Positions 28,423-38,286 of a stretch of 64,000 bases of DNA are shown piece by piece. The stretch's first letter is position 1; every line of letters starts with the position of its first letter. This DNA is from Streptomyces hokutonensis. Its GTDB lineage: Bacteria > Actinomycetota > Actinomycetes > Streptomycetales > Streptomycetaceae. The notes beneath the pieces were generated by a model. That model searched no databases. It was not told the DNA's origin and worked only from the letters and a program-made list of their open reading frames with translations. Location: positions 62,001 to 126,000 of the forward strand of contig NZ_BARG01000007.1 in the NCBI RefSeq assembly GCF_000376565.1, given 5' to 3'. Both the position numbers and the translations under genes were made by a program.

Positions 28423-30645
28423 GTGGACGAGAGCGGCGGCAGCGCACAGCCGCGGTCCGGCAACGACGAGCCGACCGAACACGCCACGGGCGCCACGACC
28501 CCGGCCGCCGATCCCGGCACCCCCGAACCGAAACACGACTCCACCCCGCACAACGGCGCCGAGCGGCCCACCCGCCACGTCGAGAACCCCGACACGCCGC
28601 CCACGAACCACACGAAGCCAACCACCTCCGACGACCCGGAGACCCCGACTCCGTCCGGCACGACACCGACGGACCGCGACGAGCCGGCACCAGCGTCCGA
28701 GCCCACCGCGACCGACGGCCCGCCGTCGCCGCAATCGGTCACGCCGTCCGACATCACCACCCCGCACGAAGTCCTGCCGACCCGAGCATCGGCCACACCG
28801 TCAGCCGACTCTGCCCCGGACGACGGCCTGTCGGCGCGGGCATCGGGTACGCCGTCGGCTGACTCTGCCCCGGACGACGACCCGTCGGCGCAGGCTTCGG
28901 GTACCCCGTCTGCCGACTCGACCCGGCACGACGATGTGTCGGGTCCGGTATCCGGTCCGCTGTCGGCTGACTCTGCCTCGGACGACGGCCTGTTGGCGCA
29001 GGCTTCGGGTACCCCGTCCGTCGACTCCACCGGGCACGACGACGCGTTGGGGGCGGTATCCGGTCCGCTGTCGGCTGACTCTGCCTCGCACGACGGCCTG
29101 TTGGCGCAGGCTTCGGGTACGCCGTCCGCAGGCTCCGCCCCGCACGAGGCCGCACCGGCGCCTGAAGCGGGCACGCAGTCCGGCGACTCCGCCGCGAACG
29201 CCGACCCCTCGTCGCCGGTATCGGGCACGCAGCCCGCCGACTCCGCCGCTCCGTCGACCCCGGTATCCGGCACGCAGTCCACCACCCCCACCCCACACCC
29301 CGACACGGACACCGCGACCGGCACCCCCGACGTAGGCACCACCCCCCACGCCGACCAGCCCCCCACCGACCGGGCCCCCGACCGCCCCCACGCCCACACA
29401 GAGCCGCACCCTTACACGGACGCGCCCACACCCCCCGACGCCCTCCCCACCGGCACCCCCATGCCCAAGGGACGCCCCCCGCAGCGCCCCAAGGAGCCCG
29501 GTGGGGGCCTGCTGATGGGGCGGCCCTTCGGGGTGCCCGTCTACGTGGCGCCCAGCTGGTTCCTCGTCGCGGCGCTGATCACCTGGGTGTTCGGCGGCCA
29601 GCTGGACCGTGTGCTGCCCGAACTCGGTGCCGCCCGCTACCTCGTGGCCCTCTTCTTCGCGGTCGCCTTCTACGGCTCGGTCCTGGTGCACGAGCTCGCG
29701 CACACCGTCGCCGCCCTCCGTTTCAAACTCCCGGTCCGCCGCATCCAGTTGCAGTTCTTCGGCGGGGTCTCCGAGATCGAGAAGGAGGCCGAGACCCCCG
29801 GCAGGGAGTTCGTGCTGGCCTTCGTGGGCCCGCTGCTCTCGCTGATCCTGTCGGGCATCTTCTACCTGGCCATGCAGCCTGTGGAGCCCGGCACCGTCCC
29901 GGGCGTCCTGCTGGCCGGCCTGATGGTCTCCAACCTCATCGTGGCCGCCTTCAACCTCCTGCCCGGCCTGCCCCTCGACGGCGGCCGGATGCTCCGCGCC
30001 GTCGTCTGGAAGATCACCGGCAGGCCCATGAGCGGCACGATCGCCGCCGCCTGGGTCGGCCGCGCCCTCGCCGTCTCCGTCCTGATCGGCCTCCCGCTGC
30101 TCACGCAGACCGGCGCCCTCGGCACCAACACCGAGGACATCAGCGGCATGGACACCGTCACGGACGCCCTCCTGGCCGCGATCCTCGCCGCGATCATCTG
30201 GACCGGCGCCGGCAACAGCCTCCGCATGGCCCGCCTGCGGGAGCATCTCCCTGACCTCCGCGCCCGCAACCTCACCCGCCGCGCGGTCCCCGTCGAGACC
30301 AACACCCCGCTCTCCGAGGCCCTGCGCCGCGCCAACGCGGCCGGCGCCCGCGCCCTGGTCGTCGTCGACGCCGACGGCCAGCCGCTCTCCCTCGTCCGTG
30401 AGGCCGCCATCGTCGGAGTCCCGGAACACCGCCGCCCCTGGGTCTCGGTCAGCGGCCTCGCCCAGGACCTCACCGAGGGCATGCGCGTCTCCGCGGAACT
30501 GGCCGGCGAGGACCTCCTCGACACCCTGCGCGCGACCCCCGCCACCGAATACCTCGTGGTCGAGGAGACCGGCGAGATCTACGGCGTCCTGTCCGCGGCC
30601 GACGTGGAGCGCGCCTTCGTGAAGGCCATGGCCCGCCCGAACTGA
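28423..30645 (+). CDS. Site-2 protease (M50) with CBS pair and long repetitive N-tail
   Basis: The 740-aa protein has three parts. Residues 1-345 are Ser/Thr/Pro/Asp-rich and disordered, with about nine 18-residue repeats at 118-278. Residues about 355-620 are an intramembrane metalloprotease with active site HELAH (423-427) and NLLPGLPLDGG. Residues about 635-735 are a CBS-domain pair. It would cut membrane substrates within the bilayer. The GTG at 28423 has GAGGGG upstream; an internal ATG at 29461 would give a conventional-length enzyme but lacks a ribosome site. The family is usually near 400 residues, so the tail is unusual. Confidence 0.9.
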   Translation: MDESGGSAQPRSGNDEPTEHATGATTPAADPGTPEPKHDSTPHNGAERPTRHVENPDTPPTNHTKPTTSDDPETPTPSGTTPTDRDEPAPASEPTATDGPPSPQSVTPSDITTPHEVLPTRASATPSADSAPDDGLSARASGTPSADSAPDDDPSAQASGTPSADSTRHDDVSGPVSGPLSADSASDDGLLAQASGTPSVDSTGHDDALGAVSGPLSADSASHDGLLAQASGTPSAGSAPHEAAPAPEAGTQSGDSAANADPSSPVSGTQPADSAAPSTPVSGTQSTTPTPHPDTDTATGTPDVGTTPHADQPPTDRAPDRPHAHTEPHPYTDAPTPPDALPTGTPMPKGRPPQRPKEPGGGLLMGRPFGVPVYVAPSWFLVAALITWVFGGQLDRVLPELGAARYLVALFFAVAFYGSVLVHELAHTVAALRFKLPVRRIQLQFFGGVSEIEKEAETPGREFVLAFVGPLLSLILSGIFYLAMQPVEPGTVPGVLLAGLMVSNLIVAAFNLLPGLPLDGGRMLRAVVWKITGRPMSGTIAAAWVGRALAVSVLIGLPLLTQTGALGTNTEDISGMDTVTDALLAAILAAIIWTGAGNSLRMARLREHLPDLRARNLTRRAVPVETNTPLSEALRRANAAGARALVVVDADGQPLSLVREAAIVGVPEHRRPWVSVSGLAQDLTEGMRVSAELAGEDLLDTLRATPATEYLVVEETGEIYGVLSAADVERAFVKAMARPN
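28774..29257 (+). repeat. In-frame 54-bp tandem repeats coding the protease N-tail
   Basis: About nine degenerate units of 54 bp encode 18-residue blocks such as LSARASGTPSADSAPDDG. Internal units are closest to each other and the edge units most diverged, as expected from slippage or unequal exchange. The exact multiple of three keeps the frame open. Confidence 0.85.
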
Positions 30646-30695
30646 GGCACGCGCGCGTGGTCGGCGGCCCCCGCAATCGCCGGTAGGCTGGTCAC

Positions 30696-31598
30696 ATGTC
30701 CGAACCGACCGGTGCCGCCCGCAGGCGCGGGCCCTTCAAGGTCGGGGACCAGGTTCAGCTGACCGACCCCAAGGGCCGCCACTACACGTTCACGCTCGAA
30801 GCGGGGAAGAACTTCCACACCCACAAGGGTTCCTTCCCGCACGACGAGCTGATCGGCGCTCCCGAGGGCAGCGTTGTCCGCACCACCGGAAACGTCGCCT
30901 ACCTCGCGCTGCGCCCCCTGCTCCCCGACTACGTCCTGTCCATGCCCCGCGGCGCCGCCGTGGTCTACCCCAAGGACGCGGGGCAGATCCTGTCCTTCGC
31001 GGACATCTTCCCCGGCGCGCGCGTCGTGGAAGCGGGCGTGGGCTCCGGCTCGCTCAGCAGCTTCCTGCTGCGCGCCATCGGCGACCAGGGCATGCTGCAC
31101 TCCTACGAGCGCCGCGAGGACTTCGCCGAGATCGCCCAGCAGAACGTGGAGCGCTACTTCGGCGGCCCGCACCCCGCCTGGCAGCTCACCGTCGGCGACC
31201 TCCAGGACAACCTCTCCGACACGGACGTCGACCGCGTCATCCTGGACATGCTCGCCCCCTGGGAGTGCCTGGAGGCCGTCTCCAAGGCGCTCGTGCCCGG
31301 CGGCATCCTGTGCTGCTACGTCGCGACCACCACCCAGCTCGCCCGCACCGTCGAGTCCATCCGCGAGATCGGCAGCTTCAACGAGCCGACCGCCTGGGAG
31401 ACGATGCTCCGCAACTGGCACGTCGAGGGCCTGGCCGTCCGCCCCGACCACCGCATGATCGGCCACACCGGATTCCTCCTCACCGCCCGCCGCCTCGCGG
31501 ACGGCGTCGAGCCCCCCATGCGCCGCCGCCGCCCCTCCAAGGGCGCCTACGGCGACGACTACACCGGCCCGAACGCGGACGGCGGTGGCGGCCGCTAG
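30696..31598 (+). CDS. trmI: tRNA (adenine-58-N1)-methyltransferase TrmI
   Basis: The 300-aa class I methyltransferase makes m1A58 in the T-loop of tRNA. It has an N-terminal beta domain (FKVGDQVQLTDPKGRHYTF) and the AdoMet motif ARVVEAGVGSGSLSSFLLRA, with DRVILDMLAPWECLEAV as motif IV. Length and layout match the actinobacterial TrmI tetramer. A TAGGCT -10 element at 30684-30689 ends about six bases before the ATG and no ribosome site is visible, so a leaderless transcript is likely. It ends in a strong terminator. Confidence 0.94.
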   Translation: MSEPTGAARRRGPFKVGDQVQLTDPKGRHYTFTLEAGKNFHTHKGSFPHDELIGAPEGSVVRTTGNVAYLALRPLLPDYVLSMPRGAAVVYPKDAGQILSFADIFPGARVVEAGVGSGSLSSFLLRAIGDQGMLHSYERREDFAEIAQQNVERYFGGPHPAWQLTVGDLQDNLSDTDVDRVILDMLAPWECLEAVSKALVPGGILCCYVATTTQLARTVESIREIGSFNEPTAWETMLRNWHVEGLAVRPDHRMIGHTGFLLTARRLADGVEPPMRRRRPSKGAYGDDYTGPNADGGGGR

Positions 31599-31649
31599 CA
31601 CCCGCCGCGCCGCACCCTTGGCGGCCCTGTGCCGCACTCAACGCACGAA

Positions 31650-31706
31650 CGCCGTGGCCGAGTTCCCGGAAGACCTCCGGAACTCGGCCACGGCGTCTTT
31701 CTTCTG
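31650..31706 (+). terminator. Intrinsic terminator after trmI
   Basis: Stem arms of about 20 bases starting CGCCGTGGCCGAGTTCC, with one bulged C, close at 31695 and are followed by the T-rich run TCTTTCTTCT. Confidence 0.88.
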
Positions 31707-31839
31707 ACGTACCGCCACGGCCGAACCCTCCCGGGCGATCACGCGAACGAACTGCCGACCCCGCCGTTCCCCCGCATTGTGACGTGTGGCACCATGCAGG
31801 CCACCCCCACCGGCACAGCCCTCACAGGAGACACTCCTA

Positions 31840-32424
31840 GTGCAGCACTCCGCCGTCCCGGAACTGGAACTGGCACACACGAACACCCGGCCCATCCACT
31901 GGGTCGCCACCGCCACGGCACTTGCCGCCGTCGTGGCGCTCTCCTCGGTCCTGCAGCCCGATTCGGCGCGCGCCGCCCAGGCCTCCGGCCCGCAGACGAA
32001 GCACGCGCCCGCCACCGTAGCGGCCCCCGCGACCACAGGGGTCGACTTCCCCATCCAGTGCGGTCCCCAGAAGGCCGTCGTCCAGAAGCAGGCCTCCGGC
32101 GACCTCGACGGCGACGGCAGGCCGGAGACGGTCGCCGTGGTCCACTGCGACGCCGGCATGGGCACCCCGCCCGACGCCGTCTACGTCCTGACCCAGGCCG
32201 CCCACGCCGCCAAGCCGCGCGTGGTGGCCACCCTGATCGCGCCGAAATCCCGGGAGACGGTCACCGAGTTCGCCGTACGCGACGGCGCCGTACTCGCGAC
32301 CATGCTCGGCTACTCGACCCAGGACGTGCCCAGTTGCTGTCCGGACGTCAAGGAGAGCGCGAAGTGGCAGTGGAAGAACGGCACGTTCGTCCGCTCCACG
32401 CCCGGCAACACCCAGAGCGTCTGA
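31840..32424 (+). CDS. Secreted or membrane-anchored protein, FG-GAP/VCBS-like
   Basis: The 194-aa protein has one N-terminal hydrophobic segment (HWVATATALAAVVALSSVLQ) followed by an Ala-rich region with AAQA, which could be a signal peptidase site. The motif SGDLDGDGRPETVAVVHC looks like the calcium-binding loop of VCBS/FG-GAP repeats. A Cys pair in DVPSCCPDV and two other Cys may form disulfides outside the cell. The GTG at 31840 has AGGAG nine bases upstream. I know no function; it is conserved-hypothetical in style. Confidence 0.75.
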   Translation: MQHSAVPELELAHTNTRPIHWVATATALAAVVALSSVLQPDSARAAQASGPQTKHAPATVAAPATTGVDFPIQCGPQKAVVQKQASGDLDGDGRPETVAVVHCDAGMGTPPDAVYVLTQAAHAAKPRVVATLIAPKSRETVTEFAVRDGAVLATMLGYSTQDVPSCCPDVKESAKWQWKNGTFVRSTPGNTQSV

Positions 32425-32452
32425 CGCCCCGGACCCACCGCCCCGGCAGCCC

Positions 32453-32752
32453 TCAGGCCGCGTCGGGGCCGTAGACCTCGACCCGGTCCGCGACCCGGCG
32501 CACATGAATGCAGTCGCCGGGACACTCCTTCGCGGAGTCCACCACGTCGACCAGCAGCGGCAGCGGCACGGGCGTGGTGGCGCCCTTGGCCTGCAGCAGC
32601 TCGTCGTCCGGGCTCTTCACATAGGCCAGACCGTCGATGTCCAGCTCGAAGACCTCGGGGGCGTACTGGGCGCAGATGCCGTCGCCGGTACAGAGGTCCT
32701 GGTCGATCCAGACCTCCAGCGCCTCTCCGTCGGCCGCGGCCTCGTCCTGCAC
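32453..32752 (-). CDS. Ferredoxin with CxxDxxC cluster motif
   Basis: The 99-aa ferredoxin resembles the small Streptomyces electron carriers for P450s and other oxidoreductases. Cysteines are C21, C27, C77 and C81. The first motif is CTGDGIC, with Asp24 where a four-Cys ferredoxin has its middle ligand, as in Pyrococcus-type ferredoxins; it should hold a [3Fe-4S] or Asp-ligated [4Fe-4S] cluster. C77 is followed by Pro as expected. The GTG start has AGGAG eight bases upstream. No reductase or P450 gene is adjacent. Confidence 0.88.
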   Translation of the reverse strand: MQDEAAADGEALEVWIDQDLCTGDGICAQYAPEVFELDIDGLAYVKSPDDELLQAKGATTPVPLPLLVDVVDSAKECPGDCIHVRRVADRVEVYGPDAA

Positions 32753-33144
32753 GGTGATGTCTCCTGCTTCCGCCGGGTGTTGAACGCTTCGACCCTACCT
32801 CTGCGCACCCGGGCGACACTTCCTGGAGATCCCTGGTTTCACGCCACGACATGACGGGCACCGTCCGCCCGGACACTCTCCGTCAGGGGGCGCCCCGGCG
32901 GGATTTCGCCGGGTTCCGAACCCGCCGTCACGGCAACTCACGTCCCCCATGAAGGATTTTGACCGACCCACCCTTGGAACAGTCGGCTTCTGAATCACGT
33001 TGAGTGGGTATTCAGACGGCACGAGGGAGAGCGCAGGGTGACCGACGACACACCTTGACAGTCTTTGTGATCTAGGGGTTTCAATCGACACCCACCCAGG
33101 TAGGGTCTGGAAGCGTCCAGCTCCCCTTGGAGGAGGTGAGGACC
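32753..33144. promoter_or_regulatory. Promoter region of arc (and ferredoxin)
   Basis: This gap of about 390 bases has no gene. Visible candidate signals are a SigR-like pair GGAAC (32976-32980), 18 bases, GTTGAG (32999-33004); TTGACA at 33055-33060; and TAGGGT at 33101-33106, which also occurs before pup (36782-36787). A strong ribosome site GGAGGAGG lies before arc. Start sites are not known. Confidence 0.45.
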
Positions 33145-34911
33145 GTGGCAGCCCACGACGACGACATGAACCGCGGCATCCGCCCGGGACGAGGGTCCGA
33201 CGACCCGTCCGGGCAGATTGCCTACCTTGAGCAGGAGATCGCCGTCCTGCGACGTAAGCTCGCCGACTCTCCGCGACACACGAGGATTCTCGAAGAGCGG
33301 ATCGTCGAGCTGCAGACCAATCTGGCCGGAGTGTCCGCCCAGAACGAGCGACTCGCCAACACGCTCCGTGAGGCCCGCGACCAGATCGTGGCCCTCAAGG
33401 AAGAGGTCGACCGGCTCGCACAGCCACCGGCCGGCTTCGGAGTCTTCCTCGTGGCCAACGAGGACGGCACCGCGGACATCTTCACCGGCGGCCGCAAACT
33501 CCGGGTGAACGTCAGCCCAAGCGTGGATCTCGAAGAGCTCCGCCGCGGCCAGGAAGTAATGCTCAACGAAGCGCTCAACGTGGTCGAGGCCATGGAGTAC
33601 GAGCGCGTCGGCGACATCGTCACCCTCAAGGAGATCCTTGAGGACGGCGAACGCGCCCTCGTGGTGGGGCACACCGACGAGGAGCGGGTGGTGCGGCTCG
33701 CCGAGCCACTGCTGGACATCACCATCCGCCCCGGCGACGCCCTGCTGCTCGAACCCCGTTCCGGCTACGTCTACGAGATCGTCCCGAAGAGCGAGGTCGA
33801 GGAACTCGTCCTCGAAGAGGTCCCCGACATCGGCTACGAGCAGATCGGCGGTCTGGGCGGCCAGATCGAGATGATCCGCGACGCGGTCGAACTGCCGTAC
33901 CTCTACCCCGACCTCTTCAAGGAGCACGAACTGCGGCCGCCCAAGGGCGTCCTGCTGTACGGGCCTCCCGGATGCGGTAAGACGCTCATCGCCAAGGCCG
34001 TCGCCAACTCGCTGGCCAAAAAGGTCGCCGAGGTCACCGGCCAGGCCACCGGCAAGAGCTTCTTCCTCAACATCAAGGGCCCCGAGCTCCTCAACAAGTA
34101 CGTCGGCGAGACCGAGCGGCAGATCCGCCTCGTCTTCCAGCGTGCCCGTGAGAAGGCCAGCGAGGGCACACCCGTCATCGTCTTCTTCGACGAGATGGAG
34201 TCCCTCTTCCGCACCCGTGGATCCGGTGTCAGCTCGGACGTGGAGAACACCATCGTCCCCCAGCTGCTCGCCGAGATCGACGGCGTGGAAGGCCTGCAGA
34301 ACGTGGTCGTCATCGGCGCCTCGAACCGCGAGGACATGATCGACCCCGCCATCCTGCGCCCCGGCCGCCTGGACGTGAAGATCAAGATCGAACGTCCCGA
34401 CGCCGAGGCCGCCAAGGACATCTTCGGCAAGTACCTCACCGAGCGCCTCCCGCTCCACCCCGACGACGTCGGCGAGCACAGCGGCGACAAGACCACCACC
34501 GTCCAGAGCATGATCCAGACGGCCGTGGAACACATGTACACGGAATCCGAGGAGAACCGCTTCCTGGAGGTCACCTACGCCAACGGTGACAAGGAAGTCC
34601 TCTACTTCAAGGACTTCAACTCCGGCGCCATGATCGAGAACATCGTGGGCCGGGCCAAGAAGATGGCCATCAAGGACTTCCTCGACCACAAGCAGAAGGG
34701 CATCCGCGTCTCCCACCTCCTCCAGGCGTGCGTGGACGAGTTCAAGGAGAACGAGGACCTGCCCAACACCACCAACCCGGACGACTGGGCCCGGATCTCC
34801 GGAAAGAAGGGCGAACGGATCGTCTACATCCGTACGCTCATCACCGGCAAGCAGGGCGCCGACACCGGACGCTCCATCGACACGGTGGCGAACACCGGTC
34901 AGTACCTGTAA
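33145..34911 (+). CDS. arc: Proteasome-associated AAA ATPase ARC (Mpa)
   Basis: The 588-aa hexameric ATPase unfolds pupylated proteins and feeds them to the 20S proteasome. An N-terminal coiled coil (about 20-95) binds Pup, tandem OB domains follow, then one AAA module with Walker A GPPGCGKT, Walker [11 protein letters not shown] and the arginine-finger region ILRPGRLD. The C terminus GQYL is the proteasome-docking tail. The GTG at 33145, five bases after GGAGGTGAG, gives the family-standard length; the TTG at 33127 overlaps the ribosome site. It is upstream of dop and pup and ends in a terminator. Confidence 0.96.
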   Translation: MAAHDDDMNRGIRPGRGSDDPSGQIAYLEQEIAVLRRKLADSPRHTRILEERIVELQTNLAGVSAQNERLANTLREARDQIVALKEEVDRLAQPPAGFGVFLVANEDGTADIFTGGRKLRVNVSPSVDLEELRRGQEVMLNEALNVVEAMEYERVGDIVTLKEILEDGERALVVGHTDEERVVRLAEPLLDITIRPGDALLLEPRSGYVYEIVPKSEVEELVLEEVPDIGYEQIGGLGGQIEMIRDAVELPYLYPDLFKEHELRPPKGVLLYGPPGCGKTLIAKAVANSLAKKVAEVTGQATGKSFFLNIKGPELLNKYVGETERQIRLVFQRAREKASEGTPVIVFFDEMESLFRTRGSGVSSDVENTIVPQLLAEIDGVEGLQNVVVIGASNREDMIDPAILRPGRLDVKIKIERPDAEAAKDIFGKYLTERLPLHPDDVGEHSGDKTTTVQSMIQTAVEHMYTESEENRFLEVTYANGDKEVLYFKDFNSGAMIENIVGRAKKMAIKDFLDHKQKGIRVSHLLQACVDEFKENEDLPNTTNPDDWARISGKKGERIVYIRTLITGKQGADTGRSIDTVANTGQYL

Positions 34912-34920
34912 AAAGCAGGG

Positions 34921-34965
34921 TGGCTGCGGGTGCCCTAAGCGGGTACCCGCAGCCAACTGTTTTTC
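34921..34965 (+). terminator. Intrinsic terminator after arc
   Basis: Arms TGGCTGCGGGT (34921-34931) and ACCCGCAGCCA (34945-34955) are followed by CTGTTTTT. It separates arc from dop. Confidence 0.88.
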
Positions 34966-35156
34966 AGGCCATGACCGCGACAAGGGGCGCGCAAGGCAAT
35001 GACGCAAATGATCTCCCCACCAGCGCAAAGCCGTTCTAGGCTCTTCGGTACCGCCGAGTCGCGCAGTGCGGGGACGGGCACCGCACACGCACCGGAGCGC
35101 CAGCGGTACTTGAGCGGCGCCCCCGACCGAGGGCGCCGCCGGGCAAGGAGGGCCGC

Positions 35157-36668
35157 ATGACCGTACGGCGAGTAATGGGCATCGAGACGGAGTACGGGAT
35201 CTCCGTCCCCGGCCACCCGAACGCCAATGCCATGCTCACCTCGTCCCAGATCGTCAACGCCTACGCGGCGGCGATGCACCGGGCCCGGCGGGCCCGCTGG
35301 GACTTCGAGGAGGAGAATCCGCTGCGGGACGCGCGAGGCTTCGACCTCGCCCGGGAGGCCGCCGACTCCACCCAGCTCACCGACGAGGACATCGGCCTCG
35401 CCAATGTCATCCTCACCAACGGCGCGCGCCTCTACGTCGACCACGCACACCCGGAGTACAGCTCTCCCGAAGTCACCAACCCCATGGACGCCGTTCTGTG
35501 GGACAAGGCCGGCGAGCGCATCATGGCGGAGGCCGCCGAGCGCGCCGCCCAACTCCCGGGCGCCCAGCCGATCCACCTCTACAAGAACAACACCGACAAC
35601 AAGGGCGCCTCCTACGGCACGCACGAGAACTATCTGATGAAGCGGGAGACCCCCTTCTCGGACATCGTGCGCCACCTGACGCCCTTCTTCGTCTCCCGAC
35701 AGGTCGTCACCGGAGCCGGCCGCGTGGGCATCGGCCAGGACGGACACGAGCACGGCTTCCAGCTCAGCCAGCGCGCCGACTACTTCGAGGTCGAGGTCGG
35801 CCTGGAGACCACCCTCAAGCGCCCGATCATCAACACCCGAGACGAACCGCACGCGGACGCCGAGAAGTACCGCCGCCTGCACGTGATCATCGGTGACGCG
35901 AACCTCTCCGAGATCTCGACGTATCTGAAGCTCGGCACCACGGCCCTGGTCCTCTCCATGATCGAGGACGGCTTCATCGCGGTGGACCTGGCCGTGGACC
36001 AGCCGGTCCGCACCCTCCACCAGGTCTCCCACGACCCCACCCTCAAGCGCCTGGTCACCCTCCGCAGCGGCCGGACACTCACCGCGGTCCAGCTGCAGAT
36101 GGAGTACTTCGAGCTGTCCCGCAAGTACGTCGAGGAGCGCTACGGCTCCGACGCGGACGACCAGACCAAGGACGTCCTCGCCCGCTGGGAGGACACGCTC
36201 AACCGCCTGGAGAACGACCCGATGAGCCTGGCCGGCGAGCTGGACTGGGTCGCCAAGCGGGAGCTCATGGAGGGCTACCGGCGCCGCGACGGCCTCGACT
36301 GGGACGCGGCCCGCCTCCAGCTGGTCGACCTCCAGTACGCGGACGTACGGGCCGACAAGGGCCTCTACAACCGCCTGGTGGCCCGCGGCCGTATCAAGCG
36401 GCTGCTGGACGAGGACACGGTCGAGCGGGCGCGTACGACACCGCCGGAGGACACGCGCGCGTACTTCCGCGGACGCTGCCTGGAGCAGTACGCCGACGAC
36501 GTCGCGGCGGCCTCCTGGGACTCCGTGATCTTCGACCTCCCGGGCCGGGACTCGCTCCAGCGCGTCCCAACCCTGGAACCGCTTCGCGGAACGCGTAATC
36601 ACGTCAAGGAGCTCCTGGACCGCTGTCGTACGGCGGAAGACCTGGTCAGGGTCCTGTCGGGCGGCTGA
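35157..36668 (+). CDS. dop: Pup deamidase/depupylase Dop
   Basis: The 503-aa carboxylate-amine ligase-fold enzyme converts the C-terminal Gln of Pup to Glu and removes Pup from targets. ATP/metal motif GIETEYGIS is at the N terminus. The nucleophilic Asp lies in [19 protein letters not shown] after the Asp distinguishes Dop from PafA (GSHPEY). The conserved Dop segment [17 protein letters not shown] is present. AAGGAGG lies before the ATG. It fits because the Pup encoded downstream ends in GGQ and needs deamidation. Confidence 0.95.
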   Translation: MTVRRVMGIETEYGISVPGHPNANAMLTSSQIVNAYAAAMHRARRARWDFEEENPLRDARGFDLAREAADSTQLTDEDIGLANVILTNGARLYVDHAHPEYSSPEVTNPMDAVLWDKAGERIMAEAAERAAQLPGAQPIHLYKNNTDNKGASYGTHENYLMKRETPFSDIVRHLTPFFVSRQVVTGAGRVGIGQDGHEHGFQLSQRADYFEVEVGLETTLKRPIINTRDEPHADAEKYRRLHVIIGDANLSEISTYLKLGTTALVLSMIEDGFIAVDLAVDQPVRTLHQVSHDPTLKRLVTLRSGRTLTAVQLQMEYFELSRKYVEERYGSDADDQTKDVLARWEDTLNRLENDPMSLAGELDWVAKRELMEGYRRRDGLDWDAARLQLVDLQYADVRADKGLYNRLVARGRIKRLLDEDTVERARTTPPEDTRAYFRGRCLEQYADDVAAASWDSVIFDLPGRDSLQRVPTLEPLRGTRNHVKELLDRCRTAEDLVRVLSGG

Positions 36669-36823
36669 CAGGACCCTCGGATCCGGGGCTTCGGACAGGG
36701 TGGAATGTCCGGTGGCCGGGAATCATCGAGGTGGCCGCCGTACGTTGTAGGAACTGCGGGGCCGATGTCAGTCCCTGCAAGTAGGGTCTGATCAAGAACG
36801 TCGAACCGAGCGGGGTGAGGGTT

Positions 36824-37042
36824 ATGGCGACCAAGGACACCGGCGGCGGACAGCAGAAGGCGACGCGCTCCACGGAGGAGGTCGAGGAGCAGGCCGAGGA
36901 AGCGCAGGCTACCGACGACCTCAAGGAGCGCCACGAGAAGCTGAGCGACGATGTCGACTCGGTTCTGGACGAGATCGACGACGTACTCGAAGAGAACGCC
37001 GAGGACTTCGTGCGGTCCTTCGTTCAAAAGGGCGGCCAGTAG
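36824..37042 (+). CDS. pup: Prokaryotic ubiquitin-like protein Pup
   Basis: The 72-aa, highly acidic, disordered tagging protein ends QKGGQ. The terminal Gln is deamidated by Dop before PafA links it to substrate lysines. The central helix-forming part (LKERHEKLSDDVDSVLDEID) is the ARC-binding segment. The start MATKDTGGGQQ was chosen over the GTG three codons upstream because it matches the family. A TAGGGT element at 36782-36787 suggests a promoter of its own after dop. Confidence 0.97.
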   Translation: MATKDTGGGQQKATRSTEEVEEQAEEAQATDDLKERHEKLSDDVDSVLDEIDDVLEENAEDFVRSFVQKGGQ

Positions 37043-37101
37043 GTCGCTCTGCCCTTCGATTCGAAGGTGAACGGGGTGGCGTGGTGGCGGGCGAGGCGAA
37101 G

Positions 37102-37419
37102 ATGAAGTGCTGCGTGCGGTGCGGTGGGACCAAGCCGCGCGCAGTCTTCGCATCCGAGCACACGAATCGCGTGCGATTCGGGGAGAGCCGGCCGCGTTCG
37201 GAGCGGTATTCCGAGCGGTGCAGGAATGTCTCCGCCGTTCATGTGGATCACTGCCGGGAGACGGGTAGGGTCCGTTGCGTACTGTGCTTCAACTGCAATT
37301 CGGCCATCGGCAAGTTGGGAGATGATCCCGACGCTGTTCGTCGGGCTGCCGCCTACTTGGAAGGATCCTCGTGGAAGCCAACACTCGTAGCACCGGGCGT
37401 CTACCAGCTGCCTTCCTGA
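37102..37419 (+). CDS. Shortened endonuclease VII-like protein
   Basis: About 105 aa. The N terminus [16 protein letters not shown] and the core [26 protein letters not shown] match recombination endonuclease VII (HNH-like, zinc-bound) proteins that sit between pup and prcB in Streptomyces. The stretch between is only about 30 residues and lacks the usual CxxCG half of the central zinc site, so it looks internally deleted and may be inactive. Start 37102 matches the family; GTG at 37081 is possible. It overlaps the start of prcB by 49 bases, so it is likely translated in the same message. Confidence 0.7.
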   Translation: MKCCVRCGGTKPRAVFASEHTNRVRFGESRPRSERYSERCRNVSAVHVDHCRETGRVRCVLCFNCNSAIGKLGDDPDAVRRAAAYLEGSSWKPTLVAPGVYQLPS

Positions 37420-38216
37420 CGCCCGGGTCGTCGTCCTTCATGGACTTCCTCTCCGACCACCAGCCGGAGATGCTCCCGGGCAACCGGCAACTGCCGCCCA
37501 CCCAGGGCGTCGTCGAGGCCCCGCACGGCACGACCATCGTCGCCGTCACGTTCCCCGGCGGCGTGGTGCTCGCCGGCGACCGGCGGGCCACCATGGGCAA
37601 TGTCATCGCACAGCGGGACATCGAGAAGGTCTTCCCGGCGGACGAGTACTCGGCCGTCGGTATCGCCGGCACCGCCGGCCTCGCCGTCGAGATGGTCAGG
37701 CTCTTCCAGCTGGAGCTGGAGCACTTCGAGAAGGTCGAAGGCGCCCAACTCTCCCTGGAGGGCAAGGCGAACCGACTGTCCACCATGATCCGTTCCAACC
37801 TCGGCATGGCCATGCAGGGCCTGGCCGTGGTCCCGCTCTTCGCCGGCTTCGACGTGGACCGCGGCGTCGGCCGCATCTTCTCCTACGACGTGACGGGCGG
37901 CCGCTCCCAGGAGCTCGGCTACGCGGCCACCGGCTCCGGCTCGGTCTTCGCCCGCAGCGCCATGAAGAAGCTCTTCCACGACGGACTGACCGAGTCCGAG
38001 GCCACGACCCTCGTGGTGCAGGCCCTCTACGACGCCGCTGACGACGACTCGGCGACCGGTGGTCCCGATGTGGCCCGCCGGATCTACCCGATCGTCACCG
38101 TGATCACCGAGGACGGCTTCCGCCGGCTCACCGACGACGAGTCCTCCGAGATCGCCGCCTCGATCCTGGAGCGGCGACTGCAGCAGCCCGACGGTCCGCG
38201 CGCCGCGCTGCTCTGA
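37371..38216 (+). CDS. prcB: 20S proteasome beta subunit PrcB
   Basis: The 281-aa precursor of the catalytic subunit has a 53-residue propeptide that is cleaved at [11 protein letters not shown], freeing Thr54 as the nucleophile. Catalytic Asp and Lys follow in [15 protein letters not shown] at 37371 with AAGGA upstream gives the length known for Streptomyces PrcB. The start lies inside the endonuclease VII-like gene. It forms the inner rings of the proteasome with PrcA, 70 bases downstream. Confidence 0.96.
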   Translation: MEANTRSTGRLPAAFLTPGSSSFMDFLSDHQPEMLPGNRQLPPTQGVVEAPHGTTIVAVTFPGGVVLAGDRRATMGNVIAQRDIEKVFPADEYSAVGIAGTAGLAVEMVRLFQLELEHFEKVEGAQLSLEGKANRLSTMIRSNLGMAMQGLAVVPLFAGFDVDRGVGRIFSYDVTGGRSQELGYAATGSGSVFARSAMKKLFHDGLTESEATTLVVQALYDAADDDSATGGPDVARRIYPIVTVITEDGFRRLTDDESSEIAASILERRLQQPDGPRAALL

Positions 38217-38286
38217 CCGCGGGCCCTTTCTCATTCAAGGTGATCCAGTGACTTCGACGGAACTTTAAAGAGAGGGACGGATACCG

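Noticed and set aside
29461..30645. Short form of the site-2 protease starting at the internal ATG
   Set aside because: No ribosome site precedes it, and the upstream frame is open with a proper GTG and ribosome site; kept only as an alternative.
33127..33144. TTG start for arc six codons upstream
   Set aside because: It would place the start inside the ribosome-binding sequence; the GTG at 33145 gives the family length of 588 residues.
36711..36745. SigR-like GGAAT...GTT pair before pup
   Set aside because: The spacing is 20 bases, outside the normal range, so it was not called.
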